NCBI RefSeq assembly: GCF_963548695.1
Contig: NZ_CAUUWA010000006.1
Span: 1-61,491, forward strand
Length of the DNA stretch: 61,491 bases
Reading direction: 5' to 3'
From: an uncultured Fretibacterium sp.
Lineage (GTDB): Bacteria > Synergistota > Synergistia > Synergistales > Aminobacteriaceae
A program made the translations under genes and the position numbers. Shown one piece after another: positions 7,505 through 15,651 of this stretch (position 1 is the stretch's first letter; every line of letters starts with the position of its first letter). The notes beneath the pieces were generated by a model that saw only the letters and a list, made by a program, of their open reading frames with translations, had not been told where the DNA came from and made no database searches.

Positions 7505-9961
7505 CTAACGCATATTGTACCCTTTTTGGACCAGGGTGTCGCGCACCATGCCGTGAACCCGCTCGACCTCCTCGTCGTTGAGGGTCCGGTCGGGCGCGCG
7601 GTAGGAGAGCGAGAAGGCGAGGCTTCGGAACCCCTCGGGGATCCCCTTGCCCTCGTAGACGTCGAAGAGCCTCAGTTCGTCCAGAATATCCCACCCCGCC
7701 GCGCCGCGCGCCGCCACGCGGATGTCGGACGCCGCCTCTTCCTGGGTCCGTTCCGCCGGGGCCAGCATCGAGATGTCCCGGAGCGAGGCCGGGAACGCGC
7801 TTGCAGGACGAAGCACGGGCCGGCAGTTCCTTCGGAGCTCCTCGAGCTCCGAAAGCCTCAGCTCGAAGAGGACGACGGCCCCGCCCCCCAGGCCCAGCTC
7901 CTGCTCCAGGGCGGGCTTGAGACGAGCCAGCCACCCCAGGGACCGGACGCTCCCGTCCGGGGCCGCGGCCCGAATCTCGGCGGTCTGCCCCCCGTGCCCG
8001 AAGGGCTGCCGCTCGGCGGCGAAGCGCGGGGTCAGCCCGCAGCCCTCCAGCAGCGCGGCGACGTCGGCCTTGACGCTGTAGAAGTCCTCCCCCTGCCCCT
8101 TCCAGGGTGTCCGGGGGTCCGTCCCGTCGAAGACGAGGCCCGCGACGGCATCGTGCTCGACGTGCGTGGACGCGCCGGGCGCGGTCCTCAGGAAGACGCG
8201 CCCCTGCTCGAAGAGCCGAACGGCCCCGCGCCAGCCGGAGGCGGCACTGGTCCTGAGCCCGCCCAGCAGCCCGGGGACCAGCGTGGTCCGCATGGCGATC
8301 TGGTCCTGGCTGATCGGGTTCGCCAGCGTCAGGGGATAGGCCCGCAAGTCGTCCTCCGGGAGCAACAGTTTTTGGGGGAAATCCTCCGGCAGGAAGCTGT
8401 AGGTCACCGCCTCCACGTACCCGCGCGCGACGAGGCAGGAGCGCACGAGAGCCGACAGGCGCATCGGCTCGCCCCTGTCCCCACCGCGGGGCGGCTCGCC
8501 CGGCAGACGCCCGGGGGCGTCGTTGTAGCCGCGGAAACGCCCGACCTCCTCGATCAGGTCCTCCTCGATCGTGATGTCCGGGCGCCAGGTCGGCGGCACG
8601 AAGGTCCGCGCCTCGTCCGTACCGTCCCCGCCTCGTATCCCGAACCCCTCCAGGATGGAGGTGGAGGCGTCCATGTCGCCCCAATCCAGATAAGTCTGAA
8701 GATTTTTCTTCGTCAGGGTCACGGGTTTGGGCTTTGGAAAATCGTTGGACGCGGAGCGCACGCGGTAGCCTATTTCCGCTCCGCTCCAATCGCGCATCAG
8801 CTCGAGCGCCAGGGAGAGGGCGCGCGCGCTGAGGGTCGGGTCCACGGTGCGGGCGAAGCGGAACGCCGCCTCGGAGGCGATGCCCAGCCGCCGTGCCGTG
8901 TGCCCCACGCGCAACGGGGAGAAGGAGGCGCTCTCCAGCACCACAGCCCGGGTGTCGCCGCGGATCTCCGTGCGGTCCCCGCCCATGACCCCGGCGATGG
9001 CGATGGGCTCGCCGCCGCTCGTGATCAGCATGTCCCTCTCCGTCAGGACGCGCTCTTTGCCGTCCAGCGTCGTCATGCGCTCGCCGTCCCCGGCCGCCCT
9101 CACGGTGATCTCCCGCGCGGGCAGGGTGTTCAGGTCGAACGCGTGCAGGGGCTGACCCAGCACCAGCATGACGTAGTTGGTCGCGTCCACGATGTTTGAG
9201 ATGGGCCTCATGCCCATGTGCACCAGCGCCACGCGGACCTCCAGGGGCGAGGGCCCCATCGCGACGCCCGTCGCCAGGCCCAGGTGATAGCAGAAGCACC
9301 CGGGGTCGGGCAGGGATATCGCCCCGAACCGCTGCGCGTCCGGCCAGTCCCGGTCGTTCCCGGAGGGTTGGGCCTCCAGGCACCGGGGCGCGTTCAGCTT
9401 CGCGTCGGGGAAGAGGCCCCGGAGCTCCCGGGCGATGCCCCAGATGCTCAGGAGGTCGCCCCGGTTCGGGGTGATGGAGACGTCCAGGATGGTGTCCGAG
9501 AGCCCGTAGAGCGTGCAGGCCTCCGTCCCGACGGGCGCGTCCGCAGGCAGGATCAGGATGCCGTCCGCGTCGTCGGCCTCGGGGACCCCCAGCTCGGCCG
9601 CGGAGAGCATCATCCCCGCGCTCTCCAGGCCATGGAAGTCCCGGACGCCCAGCTCCGTGCCGTCGGGCAGCGTCGAGCCCGGCGGCGCGTAGAACACGCG
9701 GTCCCCGGCCCTCACGTTCTCCGCGTTGGTGACGCAGACGGACTCGCCGCGGCCGGTGTCCAGGCGCGCGACGAGGAGCTTCTCCTTCGCGGGGTGCGGC
9801 GTCAGCGACAGGACGCGGGAGGCGACGACGCCCCTCAGGTTCCGGGCCGTGTATTCCAGGCCCTCGACCTCGGCCCCCGCCATCGTCAGCCGCTCGGCGG
9901 CCTCCTCGGGCCCCGCGGAGAGGGTGATGAAGTCCTTCAGCAGATTCCAGGATACGAGCAT
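7505..9961 (-). CDS. pheT: phenylalanine--tRNA ligase beta subunit
   Basis: PheT pairs with PheS in an alpha2-beta2 enzyme that charges tRNA-Phe. The 818-residue length is normal for the long bacterial beta chain. In order I see the N-terminal MLVSWNLLKDFI, the tRNA-binding (OB-fold) domain near residues 40-150 (HPAKEKLLVARLDTG), the B3/B4 editing region (about 210-380), the B5 domain, a catalytic-like domain (EEVGRFRGYNDAPG near 455), and the ferredoxin-fold anticodon-binding domain at the C-terminus (about 720-818). It begins 17 bases after pheS. Confidence 0.95.
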   Translation of the reverse strand: MLVSWNLLKDFITLSAGPEEAAERLTMAGAEVEGLEYTARNLRGVVASRVLSLTPHPAKEKLLVARLDTGRGESVCVTNAENVRAGDRVFYAPPGSTLPDGTELGVRDFHGLESAGMMLSAAELGVPEADDADGILILPADAPVGTEACTLYGLSDTILDVSITPNRGDLLSIWGIARELRGLFPDAKLNAPRCLEAQPSGNDRDWPDAQRFGAISLPDPGCFCYHLGLATGVAMGPSPLEVRVALVHMGMRPISNIVDATNYVMLVLGQPLHAFDLNTLPAREITVRAAGDGERMTTLDGKERVLTERDMLITSGGEPIAIAGVMGGDRTEIRGDTRAVVLESASFSPLRVGHTARRLGIASEAAFRFARTVDPTLSARALSLALELMRDWSGAEIGYRVRSASNDFPKPKPVTLTKKNLQTYLDWGDMDASTSILEGFGIRGGDGTDEARTFVPPTWRPDITIEEDLIEEVGRFRGYNDAPGRLPGEPPRGGDRGEPMRLSALVRSCLVARGYVEAVTYSFLPEDFPQKLLLPEDDLRAYPLTLANPISQDQIAMRTTLVPGLLGGLRTSAASGWRGAVRLFEQGRVFLRTAPGASTHVEHDAVAGLVFDGTDPRTPWKGQGEDFYSVKADVAALLEGCGLTPRFAAERQPFGHGGQTAEIRAAAPDGSVRSLGWLARLKPALEQELGLGGGAVVLFELRLSELEELRRNCRPVLRPASAFPASLRDISMLAPAERTQEEAASDIRVAARGAAGWDILDELRLFDVYEGKGIPEGFRSLAFSLSYRAPDRTLNDEEVERVHGMVRDTLVQKGYNMR

Positions 9962-9978
9962 TTAAGCGTCCCTCCCAT

Positions 9979-11019
9979 TTAAGCGTCCCTTCCCGACAGA
10001 AAGTAGGAGACGTCGCCGTCGAACAGCAGGCGCAGGTCGTTGATGCCGTACTTGAGCATCGCCATGCGGTCGAGCCCCATGCCGAACGCGAAGCCGTTGT
10101 ACCTCTCCGGGTCGATGCCCCCGGCCCGGACGACCGACGGATGCACCATCCCCATCCCGCAGACCTCGAGCCAGCCCGTCCCCTTGCAGACCCGGCAGCG
10201 GGCGTTGGCCCCGCCGCACTCCACGCACTCGATGTCCAGCTCCATCGAGGGCTCCGTGAAGGGGAAGTAGCTGGCGCGGAAGCGGTTCTTCAGGCTCCGG
10301 CCGAAGAAGGCGTCCATCAGGCCGCTCAGCGTGCCCTTCAGGACCGGGAAGGACACGTCTTTGTCGATCATCAGGCCCTCTATCTGGTTGAACATTGGGG
10401 AATGCGTGGGATCGTTGTCCCGCCGGTACACCTTTCCGGGGCAGACGATCCGCAGCGGCGCGCCGTACCTCAGCATGGAGCGCACCTGTACGGGCGACGT
10501 GTGCGTGCGCAGCAGGGTCCCGTCCGGAAAGTAGAAGGTGTCCTGCATGTCGCGGGCCGGATGCCAGGAGGGCATGTTCAGGCTCTCGAAGTTGTAGAGC
10601 TCCTCCTCCTTCTCGGGCCCCAGGGCGACGGAGTACCCCATCCCCTGCAGGATCTCCACGATCTCGTGCATCGTCTGGGCCACGGGGTGGAAGGACCCGC
10701 CGCAGCGGCCCTTCGCGGGCAGCGTCACGTCGATGCGCTCCCCGACCTCGCGCGCCTCGTTCTCCCGCGCGCGAAGCTCGCGCCCCTTGGCCTCGATCGT
10801 CCGCTCCATCTCGTCCCTGAGGGCGTTCAGCTGCTCGCCGGCCACGGGGCGCTCCTCGGGGCTCAGCTTCCCCAGCGACTTCAGCAGAACGGTCAGCGCG
10901 CCCTTCTTCCCCAGGTTGCGCACCCGCAGCTCGCCGAGCGCCTCCGTGGAGTCAACGGAGGACAGCGCCTCGTCAAACGAGGCCCGTACCTCCCTCATTC
11001 CCTCAATCAACGCATTCAA
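9979..11019 (-). CDS. pheS: phenylalanine--tRNA ligase alpha subunit
   Basis: PheS carries the class II catalytic site of phenylalanyl-tRNA synthetase. The 346-residue protein has an N-terminal coiled coil (about residues 1-85) that contacts tRNA, then motif 2 (HTSPVQVRSM, with the preceding HPARDMQDTFYF), and motif 3 GMGLDRMAMLKYGI near the end. The ATG at 11019 is preceded by AGGAAGGGAGG. Directly upstream is a GC-rich hairpin followed by a T-run, so pheST may be set off from rplT by termination or attenuation. Confidence 0.95.
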   Translation of the reverse strand: MNALIEGMREVRASFDEALSSVDSTEALGELRVRNLGKKGALTVLLKSLGKLSPEERPVAGEQLNALRDEMERTIEAKGRELRARENEAREVGERIDVTLPAKGRCGGSFHPVAQTMHEIVEILQGMGYSVALGPEKEEELYNFESLNMPSWHPARDMQDTFYFPDGTLLRTHTSPVQVRSMLRYGAPLRIVCPGKVYRRDNDPTHSPMFNQIEGLMIDKDVSFPVLKGTLSGLMDAFFGRSLKNRFRASYFPFTEPSMELDIECVECGGANARCRVCKGTGWLEVCGMGMVHPSVVRAGGIDPERYNGFAFGMGLDRMAMLKYGINDLRLLFDGDVSYFLSGRDA

Positions 11020-11045
11020 CCGCCTCTGCCTCCCTTCCTCGTAAC

Positions 11046-11090
11046 AAAAATCGGGGGCGGAGCGGAGCGCCGGGCTCCGACCGCCCCCAT
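11046..11090 (-). terminator. rho-independent terminator/attenuator between rplT and pheS
   Basis: Read on the minus strand, GGGGGCGG..GGAGC pairs with GCTCC..CCGCCCCC and is followed by ATTTTTG, about 25 bases before the pheS start. It could end the infC-rpmI-rplT transcript or attenuate pheST. Confidence 0.75.
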
Positions 11091-11122
11091 ACAGCCTTCA
11101 TCCATTTTCATTCAAGTCTTCA

Positions 11123-11154
11123 TCCAGGGACACGTGGCCATCGACCCTGGAGCC
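11123..11154 (-). promoter_or_regulatory. leader hairpin upstream of pheS
   Basis: A perfect 8-base inverted repeat (TCCAGGG arms, closing with TCCCTGGA) with a loop of about 14 bases lies between rplT and the terminator-type hairpin. It is a second stem in the same 175-base spacer. I cannot tell whether it is regulatory. No T-box consensus is visible. Confidence 0.4.
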
Positions 11155-11194
11155 CTATCATGGAAAATGAAAATATGGGAAAAACTGCTTGGAA

Positions 11195-11551
11195 CTACTG
11201 CTCCAGAGCGGACCGGACCTGCCCCATGAGGCTACGGAACGCCTCCATGTCGTGAATGGCCAGCTCGGAGAGCATCTTGCGGTTCATGACGATCCCGGCC
11301 TTCTTCAAACCATTCATGAACACGCTGTAGCTCATCCCCTCGGAACGGGTCGCCGCGCTGATGCGCGTGATCCAGAGGCGGCGGAAGTCGCGCTTCTTGC
11401 GCTTGCGGTCCCCGTAGGCACGGGACAACGCCGCAAGGTAAGCCTCCTTGGCCCGCCGGTAGACGTTCTTGTGCTGTCCCCAGTAGCCCCGGGTGATGGA
11501 AAAAAGCTTCTTTCTCTTCTTATTGCTTGCCGATGCACCCTTGACGCGCAT
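11195..11551 (-). CDS. rplT: 50S ribosomal protein L20
   Basis: The 118-residue length matches bacterial L20. Recognisable parts are the basic N-terminus (MRVKGASASNKKRKKLF), GYWGQHKNVYRRAKEA near residues 22-37, the RKKRDFRRLWITRI segment near 51-64, and the C-terminal globular domain (YSVFMNGLKKAGI). L20 binds 23S rRNA during 50S assembly and, in other bacteria, represses its own infC-rpmI-rplT operon. The same operon order is kept here. Confidence 0.97.
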   Translation of the reverse strand: MRVKGASASNKKRKKLFSITRGYWGQHKNVYRRAKEAYLAALSRAYGDRKRKKRDFRRLWITRISAATRSEGMSYSVFMNGLKKAGIVMNRKMLSELAIHDMEAFRSLMGQVRSALEQ

Positions 11552-11595
11552 GGTTCAATCATCCTCCCCCAAAATTCCCGAACGGGCCCCACACA

Positions 11596-11793
11596 CTAGG
11601 CGTAGGGCAGCATCCTGTTCATCTGCTCCATCAGGGTGTCGCTGACATAACCCGACTTGCGCAGGGAGCGAAGGCGCTTGGGGCCCTTGTGAACCATGAT
11701 GTGCCTGCGGCCGACCTTGCGGTAGGACAGCTTGCCGGTCGCAGTGCGGCTGAACCTCTTCTTGGCACCGGAGTGCGATTTCAGTTTGGGCAT
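11596..11793 (-). CDS. rpmI: 50S ribosomal protein L35
   Basis: A 65-residue basic protein (MPKLKSHSGAKKRFSRTATG..., KGPKRLRSLRKSGYV) with the normal L35 length and sequence. The start at 11793 is preceded by AAGGAG at good spacing. The upstream gap to infC contains a tandem 12-base repeat running into the ribosome binding site and a perfect hairpin, which may serve translational control of rpmI-rplT. Confidence 0.97.
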   Translation of the reverse strand: MPKLKSHSGAKKRFSRTATGKLSYRKVGRRHIMVHKGPKRLRSLRKSGYVSDTLMEQMNRMLPYA

Positions 11794-11807
11794 GAAACAT
11801 TTCTCCT

Positions 11808-11859
11808 TTTCAGTACACTGTTTCAGTACACTTTCCGTGCACGGGGAACGTGTTCCCCG
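11808..11859 (-). promoter_or_regulatory. repeat and hairpin in the rpmI leader
   Basis: TTTCAGTACACT (plus-strand reading) occurs twice in tandem at 11808-11819 and 11821-11832, the first copy running into the rpmI ribosome binding site. Next to it is an inverted repeat with 8-base arms (CGGGGAAC / GTTCCCCG, 11842-11859). This is a plausible L20-responsive or RNA-structure control site; the role is inferred. Confidence 0.45.
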
Positions 11860-11894
11860 AAAAATTTGCGCTGCCCTCGGCCCGGGACCGGCCC

Positions 11895-12527
11895 TCAGTC
11901 CCGCTCGGAAACAGCCGAGGCTGGAGCCTCGGGCTTCGGACCGGACACGGCCTTTCTGGGGGTGGATTCGGCCCCCTCCCTGGGCGCAGCCGGCCTTGCG
12001 GACTGGGGCGCGGGGGTGACCATCATGCGCATATAGCGCCCCTCCATCCGAGGGCTGCCCTCCGCCTTGCCCAGGGCGCCGCACTCCGCCATGACGCGGT
12101 TCAGGACCTCCTCGCCACGGGAGAGGAAGGCCATTTCCCGCCCCCTGAAGAAGACGGAGACCTTGACGCGGTGCCCCTCCTCGAGGAAGCTCCGGATCGC
12201 CTTCACCTTGAAGTTGAAGTCGTGCTCGTCGATCTTGGGGCGCATTTTGATCTCCTTGAGGGTCTGGACCTTCTGCTTCTTGCGGGCATCCTTCTCCTTC
12301 TTCTGAAGCTGGTAACGATACTTGCCGTAATCCATGATCCGGCAAACGGGCGGCTTGGCCAGGGGGGCGACCTCCACCAGGTCCAGCATCCGCTCCTCGG
12401 CCATCCGGACGGCCTCAGCCGTATCTATTTGTCCGACCTTCACCCCGTTCTCGTCCACCAACAACACCTGCGGCGCAGTGATCTCCTGATTGACCCTCGG
12501 CGCATCCTCTTCGGTCCTGGGGAATAT
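11895..12527 (-). CDS. infC: translation initiation factor IF-3, probable AUA start
   Basis: IF-3 prevents premature 30S-50S joining and proofreads the start codon. The frame shows the usual N-domain (VNQEITAPQVLLVDENG), the linker, and the C-domain (KIDEHDFNFKVKAIRSFL, RGREMAF), then an unusual Pro/Ala-rich tail of about 35 residues. No ATG opens it. The first GTG (12465) lies inside the conserved VLLVDENG strand. Upstream in frame is ATA at 12525-12527, 9 bases after GGAGG, giving about 210 residues. IF-3 genes often use such rare starts for autoregulation, so I place the start there. Confidence 0.9.
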   Translation of the reverse strand: MFPRTEEDAPRVNQEITAPQVLLVDENGVKVGQIDTAEAVRMAEERMLDLVEVAPLAKPPVCRIMDYGKYRYQLQKKEKDARKKQKVQTLKEIKMRPKIDEHDFNFKVKAIRSFLEEGHRVKVSVFFRGREMAFLSRGEEVLNRVMAECGALGKAEGSPRMEGRYMRMMVTPAPQSARPAAPREGAESTPRKAVSGPKPEAPASAVSERD

Positions 12528-12540
12528 AACGCCTCACCTC

Positions 12541-12586
12541 CATAAAAATAAAAAAATCGGGGCCGGCCCCTGGGCCGCCCCCGACA
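12541..12586 (-). terminator. terminator-type hairpin in the infC leader (attenuator)
   Basis: On the minus strand the stem TCGGGGGCGGCC / GGCCGGCCCCGA (one C-C mismatch, 4-base loop) is followed by ATTTTTTTATTTTTATGGAG. The T-run merges directly into the infC ribosome binding site. This is the arrangement of a leader attenuator, as known for infC-rpmI-rplT in some Gram-positive bacteria. Confidence 0.75.
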
Positions 12587-12717
12587 ATCTGCGCTTCACG
12601 CATCTCCCCCCTGCCGTTATTTCTATTGAGGGAAACGCTTTGCACAATCTCGCACGGCCCGGCAACAGCCTCCACCGACGGGAGGCGCCGCATCGGGCGA
12701 GAGGGGGCAGCCTCTGC

Positions 12718-12747
12718 TTGACACGCGACATACCGTGGAACTATAGC
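12718..12747 (+). promoter_or_regulatory. candidate promoter for the envelope cluster
   Basis: A perfect TTGACA (12718-12723) and TATAGC (12742-12747) are separated by 18 bases. It reads toward the DUF4139 gene at 12926, leaving a leader of about 170 bases. The rest of the 12587-12925 gap shows no coding frame that I can support. Confidence 0.55.
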
Positions 12748-12925
12748 ATATCTCATCCCGTCCGACAAGCGGACGAGGCTTCCGTATGCGGGACAGCGTG
12801 TTAAAATAGGCGCGGGACCGCATGCGATCCCTCCGGGATACCGTCCCGACAAATCTCCTGTGGCCCGGTAGGCCGGTCTTTGAGCCCGAACATCCCGACG
12901 AACAATCAAGGAGGTCCCGTTCATC

Positions 12926-14524
12926 ATGATATTCAAAGGCAGTTTCCCGATGTTGCCGGTGGTGCTCCTCGCGGGAGCCCTCATGCTCCTCGCCCGTCCT
13001 TGTGCGGCGGACACCCCGGCGGTCCGTTCCGTGGACGTCTATCCCAGGGGCGCGCGGTTCGTCTTCGAGCTCGCCCCCACGGAGGACTCCTTCCGGTTCG
13101 AGCTCCCCGGCGCCTTTGACGCTGCGAGCGTCCGCCTCCTGAACCTCACGGGGGTCTCGGACCTCCAGGTGATCGAGCAGGGGCGCAAGGGCTGGATCCC
13201 CCCCTCTCTTGCCCCCTTGAAGGAGCGGACGGACGCCCAGGCCAGGGCCGTCGCCCTTCTGAAGGCGAAGGCGGCCTCCCTGGAGCAGACCCGCGCGATG
13301 CTGAACGTGAGCAGCGCTCAGATCAAGGAAATCGAGGGCAAGGATTTGATCCGCTACATGGAGGACGCTCAGGCCCTCCGTCTGAAGGTCGAGAACGACC
13401 TGGCGGACCTGACGGAGATGCTGCGCCTGGAGACGGAGGAGCTGGAGCGCCTGGAGGCGGAGCTCGAGTCCCGGAGCCCCCGGCGGTCCAACCAGATCGT
13501 CCAGGTCAGCGGACGCGCGAACACACGCGAGCCGCTGCTCTTCGAGGCCCGTACGGACGCCGCCCGCTGGGGGCTGCGGTACGTCATGGACCTGAACAGC
13601 GCGACGGGGGCCATCGACGTCCACATGTTCGCGTCCGCCGCGCAGGGGACGGGGATCGACTACTCGGGGGACCTGACCTTCCACTCCAGGCAGCCCGAGG
13701 ACTCGGTCTCGCCGCCCGTGCTGGACCCGCTCCGGGTCGCATTGCGGCCGAAGCATCCGGTGCCGGTCAGGGAATCTTCCGTTTTGGGTTATGGCCTCTC
13801 TGCGCCCGCCCCCATGGCTGCCGTCTCCCACAAAGAGATGCTCAGGGGAGCGTCAGGCACAATGGACGACCAGGACGAGGAGGCCGTGGAGTTTGGCGCT
13901 GGGCTTCCCGTGATCGATTCCACCCTCTCGAACGTGACCGTCCTGGGGCGGGGGACGCTCGAGGGGGACGGCTCGCCGTCGGACGTGGCGCTTGGCGCCC
14001 TGTCGCTCGAGAGCACGCCCACCCTGGTCCTGATCCCCGAACAGCGCTCCAAAGGCTGGATTATCGCCAGCATGGACGCCATCACCACGCCCCTGATGCC
14101 GGGGCGCGCGGAGCTGCGCGTGGACGGTCGTCCGTCCGGCTACACCGACGTACCGGAGTATGGGCTGGGGCAGGCCCGGCTTCCCTTCGGCTCTGCCTCG
14201 AGGCTCAGCGCGAAAAAGACCCCGCTGGTGGAGAGCACGGGCAGCTCCTGGTTGGGGGGCTCGGGCATCTTCAAGAGCGGCTACACCCTGGAGGTGTCCA
14301 GCGGCATGGACTCGGAGCGGGAGGTCACCGTCCGGGACCGGCTTCCGATCCCGGTGGACGAAAAGATCAAGCTGGAGGTCCTCAAAATAGACCCCGAGCC
14401 CACGGAGCGCGACGCGGAGAACCGCATCTCGTGGAAACTGTCCGTCAAACCCGGCGAGATCCGGAAGATCGTCGTGGAGTACACCCTGAGCTACCCCTCC
14501 GGAGAGACCCTGGAATACCGTTAA
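12926..14524 (+). CDS. secreted DUF4139-domain protein
   Basis: The 532-residue product has a signal peptide (about residues 1-29: hydrophobic core VVLLAGALMLLA, then ARPCAADTP). An N-terminal domain resembling DUF4140 (VRSVDVYPRGARFVFEL) is followed by a coiled coil (about 85-185) and a C-terminal beta-rich DUF4139 domain ending in VTVRDRLPIPVDEKIKLEVL and the WKLSVKPGE motif. The family's function is not established. Export to the periplasm is inferred. The start has AAGGAGGT 10 bases upstream. It heads a rightward run of envelope genes, and the next gene begins 4 bases downstream. Confidence 0.8.
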   Translation: MIFKGSFPMLPVVLLAGALMLLARPCAADTPAVRSVDVYPRGARFVFELAPTEDSFRFELPGAFDAASVRLLNLTGVSDLQVIEQGRKGWIPPSLAPLKERTDAQARAVALLKAKAASLEQTRAMLNVSSAQIKEIEGKDLIRYMEDAQALRLKVENDLADLTEMLRLETEELERLEAELESRSPRRSNQIVQVSGRANTREPLLFEARTDAARWGLRYVMDLNSATGAIDVHMFASAAQGTGIDYSGDLTFHSRQPEDSVSPPVLDPLRVALRPKHPVPVRESSVLGYGLSAPAPMAAVSHKEMLRGASGTMDDQDEEAVEFGAGLPVIDSTLSNVTVLGRGTLEGDGSPSDVALGALSLESTPTLVLIPEQRSKGWIIASMDAITTPLMPGRAELRVDGRPSGYTDVPEYGLGQARLPFGSASRLSAKKTPLVESTGSSWLGGSGIFKSGYTLEVSSGMDSEREVTVRDRLPIPVDEKIKLEVLKIDPEPTERDAENRISWKLSVKPGEIRKIVVEYTLSYPSGETLEYR

Positions 14525-14528
14525 CGCC

Positions 14529-15638
14529 ATGGGACGCTCTGTCAGCCTCATAAAGTGGCTTTTCCTGCCTCCCATAGTAGCTATTCCGACGATCCTCGTC
14601 GTCCGATCCCTGGGCTCTCCCCTGGAATCGGGCCCCGTGGACGCCTCGCTCTGGGGGCTGATCGGGCTGCTGTTCGTCACTCTGACCGCGCTCTACGCCC
14701 TGTTCATCCTCCAGGGCGCCAAGGGGGGGTACATCCCGGTTCAACTCATCGCGCAGGGGCTGTTGCTCTGTCCCCTGTCCGTCAGCTTCGGGGCCCGGCT
14801 CCAGTGGGTGGGCGTGACCATGGCCGTCTGTGGGGCGGTTGTCCTGACGACGCTCTACTACTACCACCCCTACAAGGCTGCCCCCATCGAGAAACCCGAG
14901 GAGGGCGTACAGGACTCCGACCTGCCGGTCCCCTTCGCAATCACCGACAATACCGGGAACATCCTAACCATTAGCGACACCCTGCTCGAGCTCGCGGGAA
15001 TCTCCCGGGAGGCCGCGTTATCCTTGAACATTGCGATGCTCCTCCCGCCGGGGGCGGGAACGGCGATGCTTGGCGAGAAAGCATGGAACGTTCATCAACA
15101 GCCGATGAAGAACAGCCGCATCTGCTTCCGGCTCGAGCCGAAGACCTTGCCCGACGCCGCCCCCCAGGCCGTTTCCTTCGTCGACCCCATCACGGGCCTT
15201 CACACCCGGGGCTACGCGATGCGGCGCCTGGAGGAGGAGCTGTACCGCGTCCGGCGCTACGGCCGTTTTCTGACGTCAGTCCTGATGAGAATCTCTTTTC
15301 CTCCCTCGTCGGACTCGGACCCGTGGGTGGAGGATGCCTTCCGCGCCTACTGCCACGCCGTGCATACCAGCCTGCGCACCTCGGACATCGCCTTTTCCAC
15401 GGGGCCCCGCGACATCTTCCTGATCCTGATAGACACCGACAACGACGCCGCAGAGGTGGTCATCGCCAAGCTCGAAACGCTCATGCGCACGCTCTGCCTG
15501 TCCCACCCCTCGCTCGCCACCGCGGTGATCCTCCGCGTGACGGACTTCGTCAAGGGTGGGCCCGGAATCCCGAACGCGGAGGACCTCGTGAAACGGGTCG
15601 ACGAGAACATGCGGGCCAAATACACGCTCGGCTCCTGA
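14529..15638 (+). CDS. membrane protein with PAS-like and degenerate GGDEF domains
   Basis: The N-terminus holds about four membrane segments (residues 10-115). A PAS-like stretch follows (AITDNTGNILTISDTLLELAG, about 135-160). The C-terminal third begins with the diguanylate-cyclase signature DPITGLHTRGYAMRRLEEEL (about 218-238), but the active loop that should read GGDEF is TGPRDIF near residue 295. I therefore expect no cyclase activity; it could bind nucleotide or act as a scaffold. It is packed between the DUF4139 gene and lptF, so it is likely cotranscribed with lipid A genes. Confidence 0.72.
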   Translation: MGRSVSLIKWLFLPPIVAIPTILVVRSLGSPLESGPVDASLWGLIGLLFVTLTALYALFILQGAKGGYIPVQLIAQGLLLCPLSVSFGARLQWVGVTMAVCGAVVLTTLYYYHPYKAAPIEKPEEGVQDSDLPVPFAITDNTGNILTISDTLLELAGISREAALSLNIAMLLPPGAGTAMLGEKAWNVHQQPMKNSRICFRLEPKTLPDAAPQAVSFVDPITGLHTRGYAMRRLEEELYRVRRYGRFLTSVLMRISFPPSSDSDPWVEDAFRAYCHAVHTSLRTSDIAFSTGPRDIFLILIDTDNDAAEVVIAKLETLMRTLCLSHPSLATAVILRVTDFVKGGPGIPNAEDLVKRVDENMRAKYTLGS

Positions 15639-15651
15639 TTCGGAGGTTCCC

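Noticed and set aside
7526..9199. 557-codon frame opposite pheT
   Set aside because: It is the antisense shadow of pheT; the composition is typical of GC-rich artefacts.
7383..9383. 666-codon frame on the same strand as pheT
   Set aside because: It is a shifted frame of pheT in GC-rich DNA, rich in Arg, Gly and Pro with no motif.
11155..11192. Phe-rich stretch (QFFPYFHFP) between rplT and pheS that could be a leader peptide
   Set aside because: The frame has no start codon or ribosome binding site upstream before it enters rplT. The T-rich composition explains the Phe codons.
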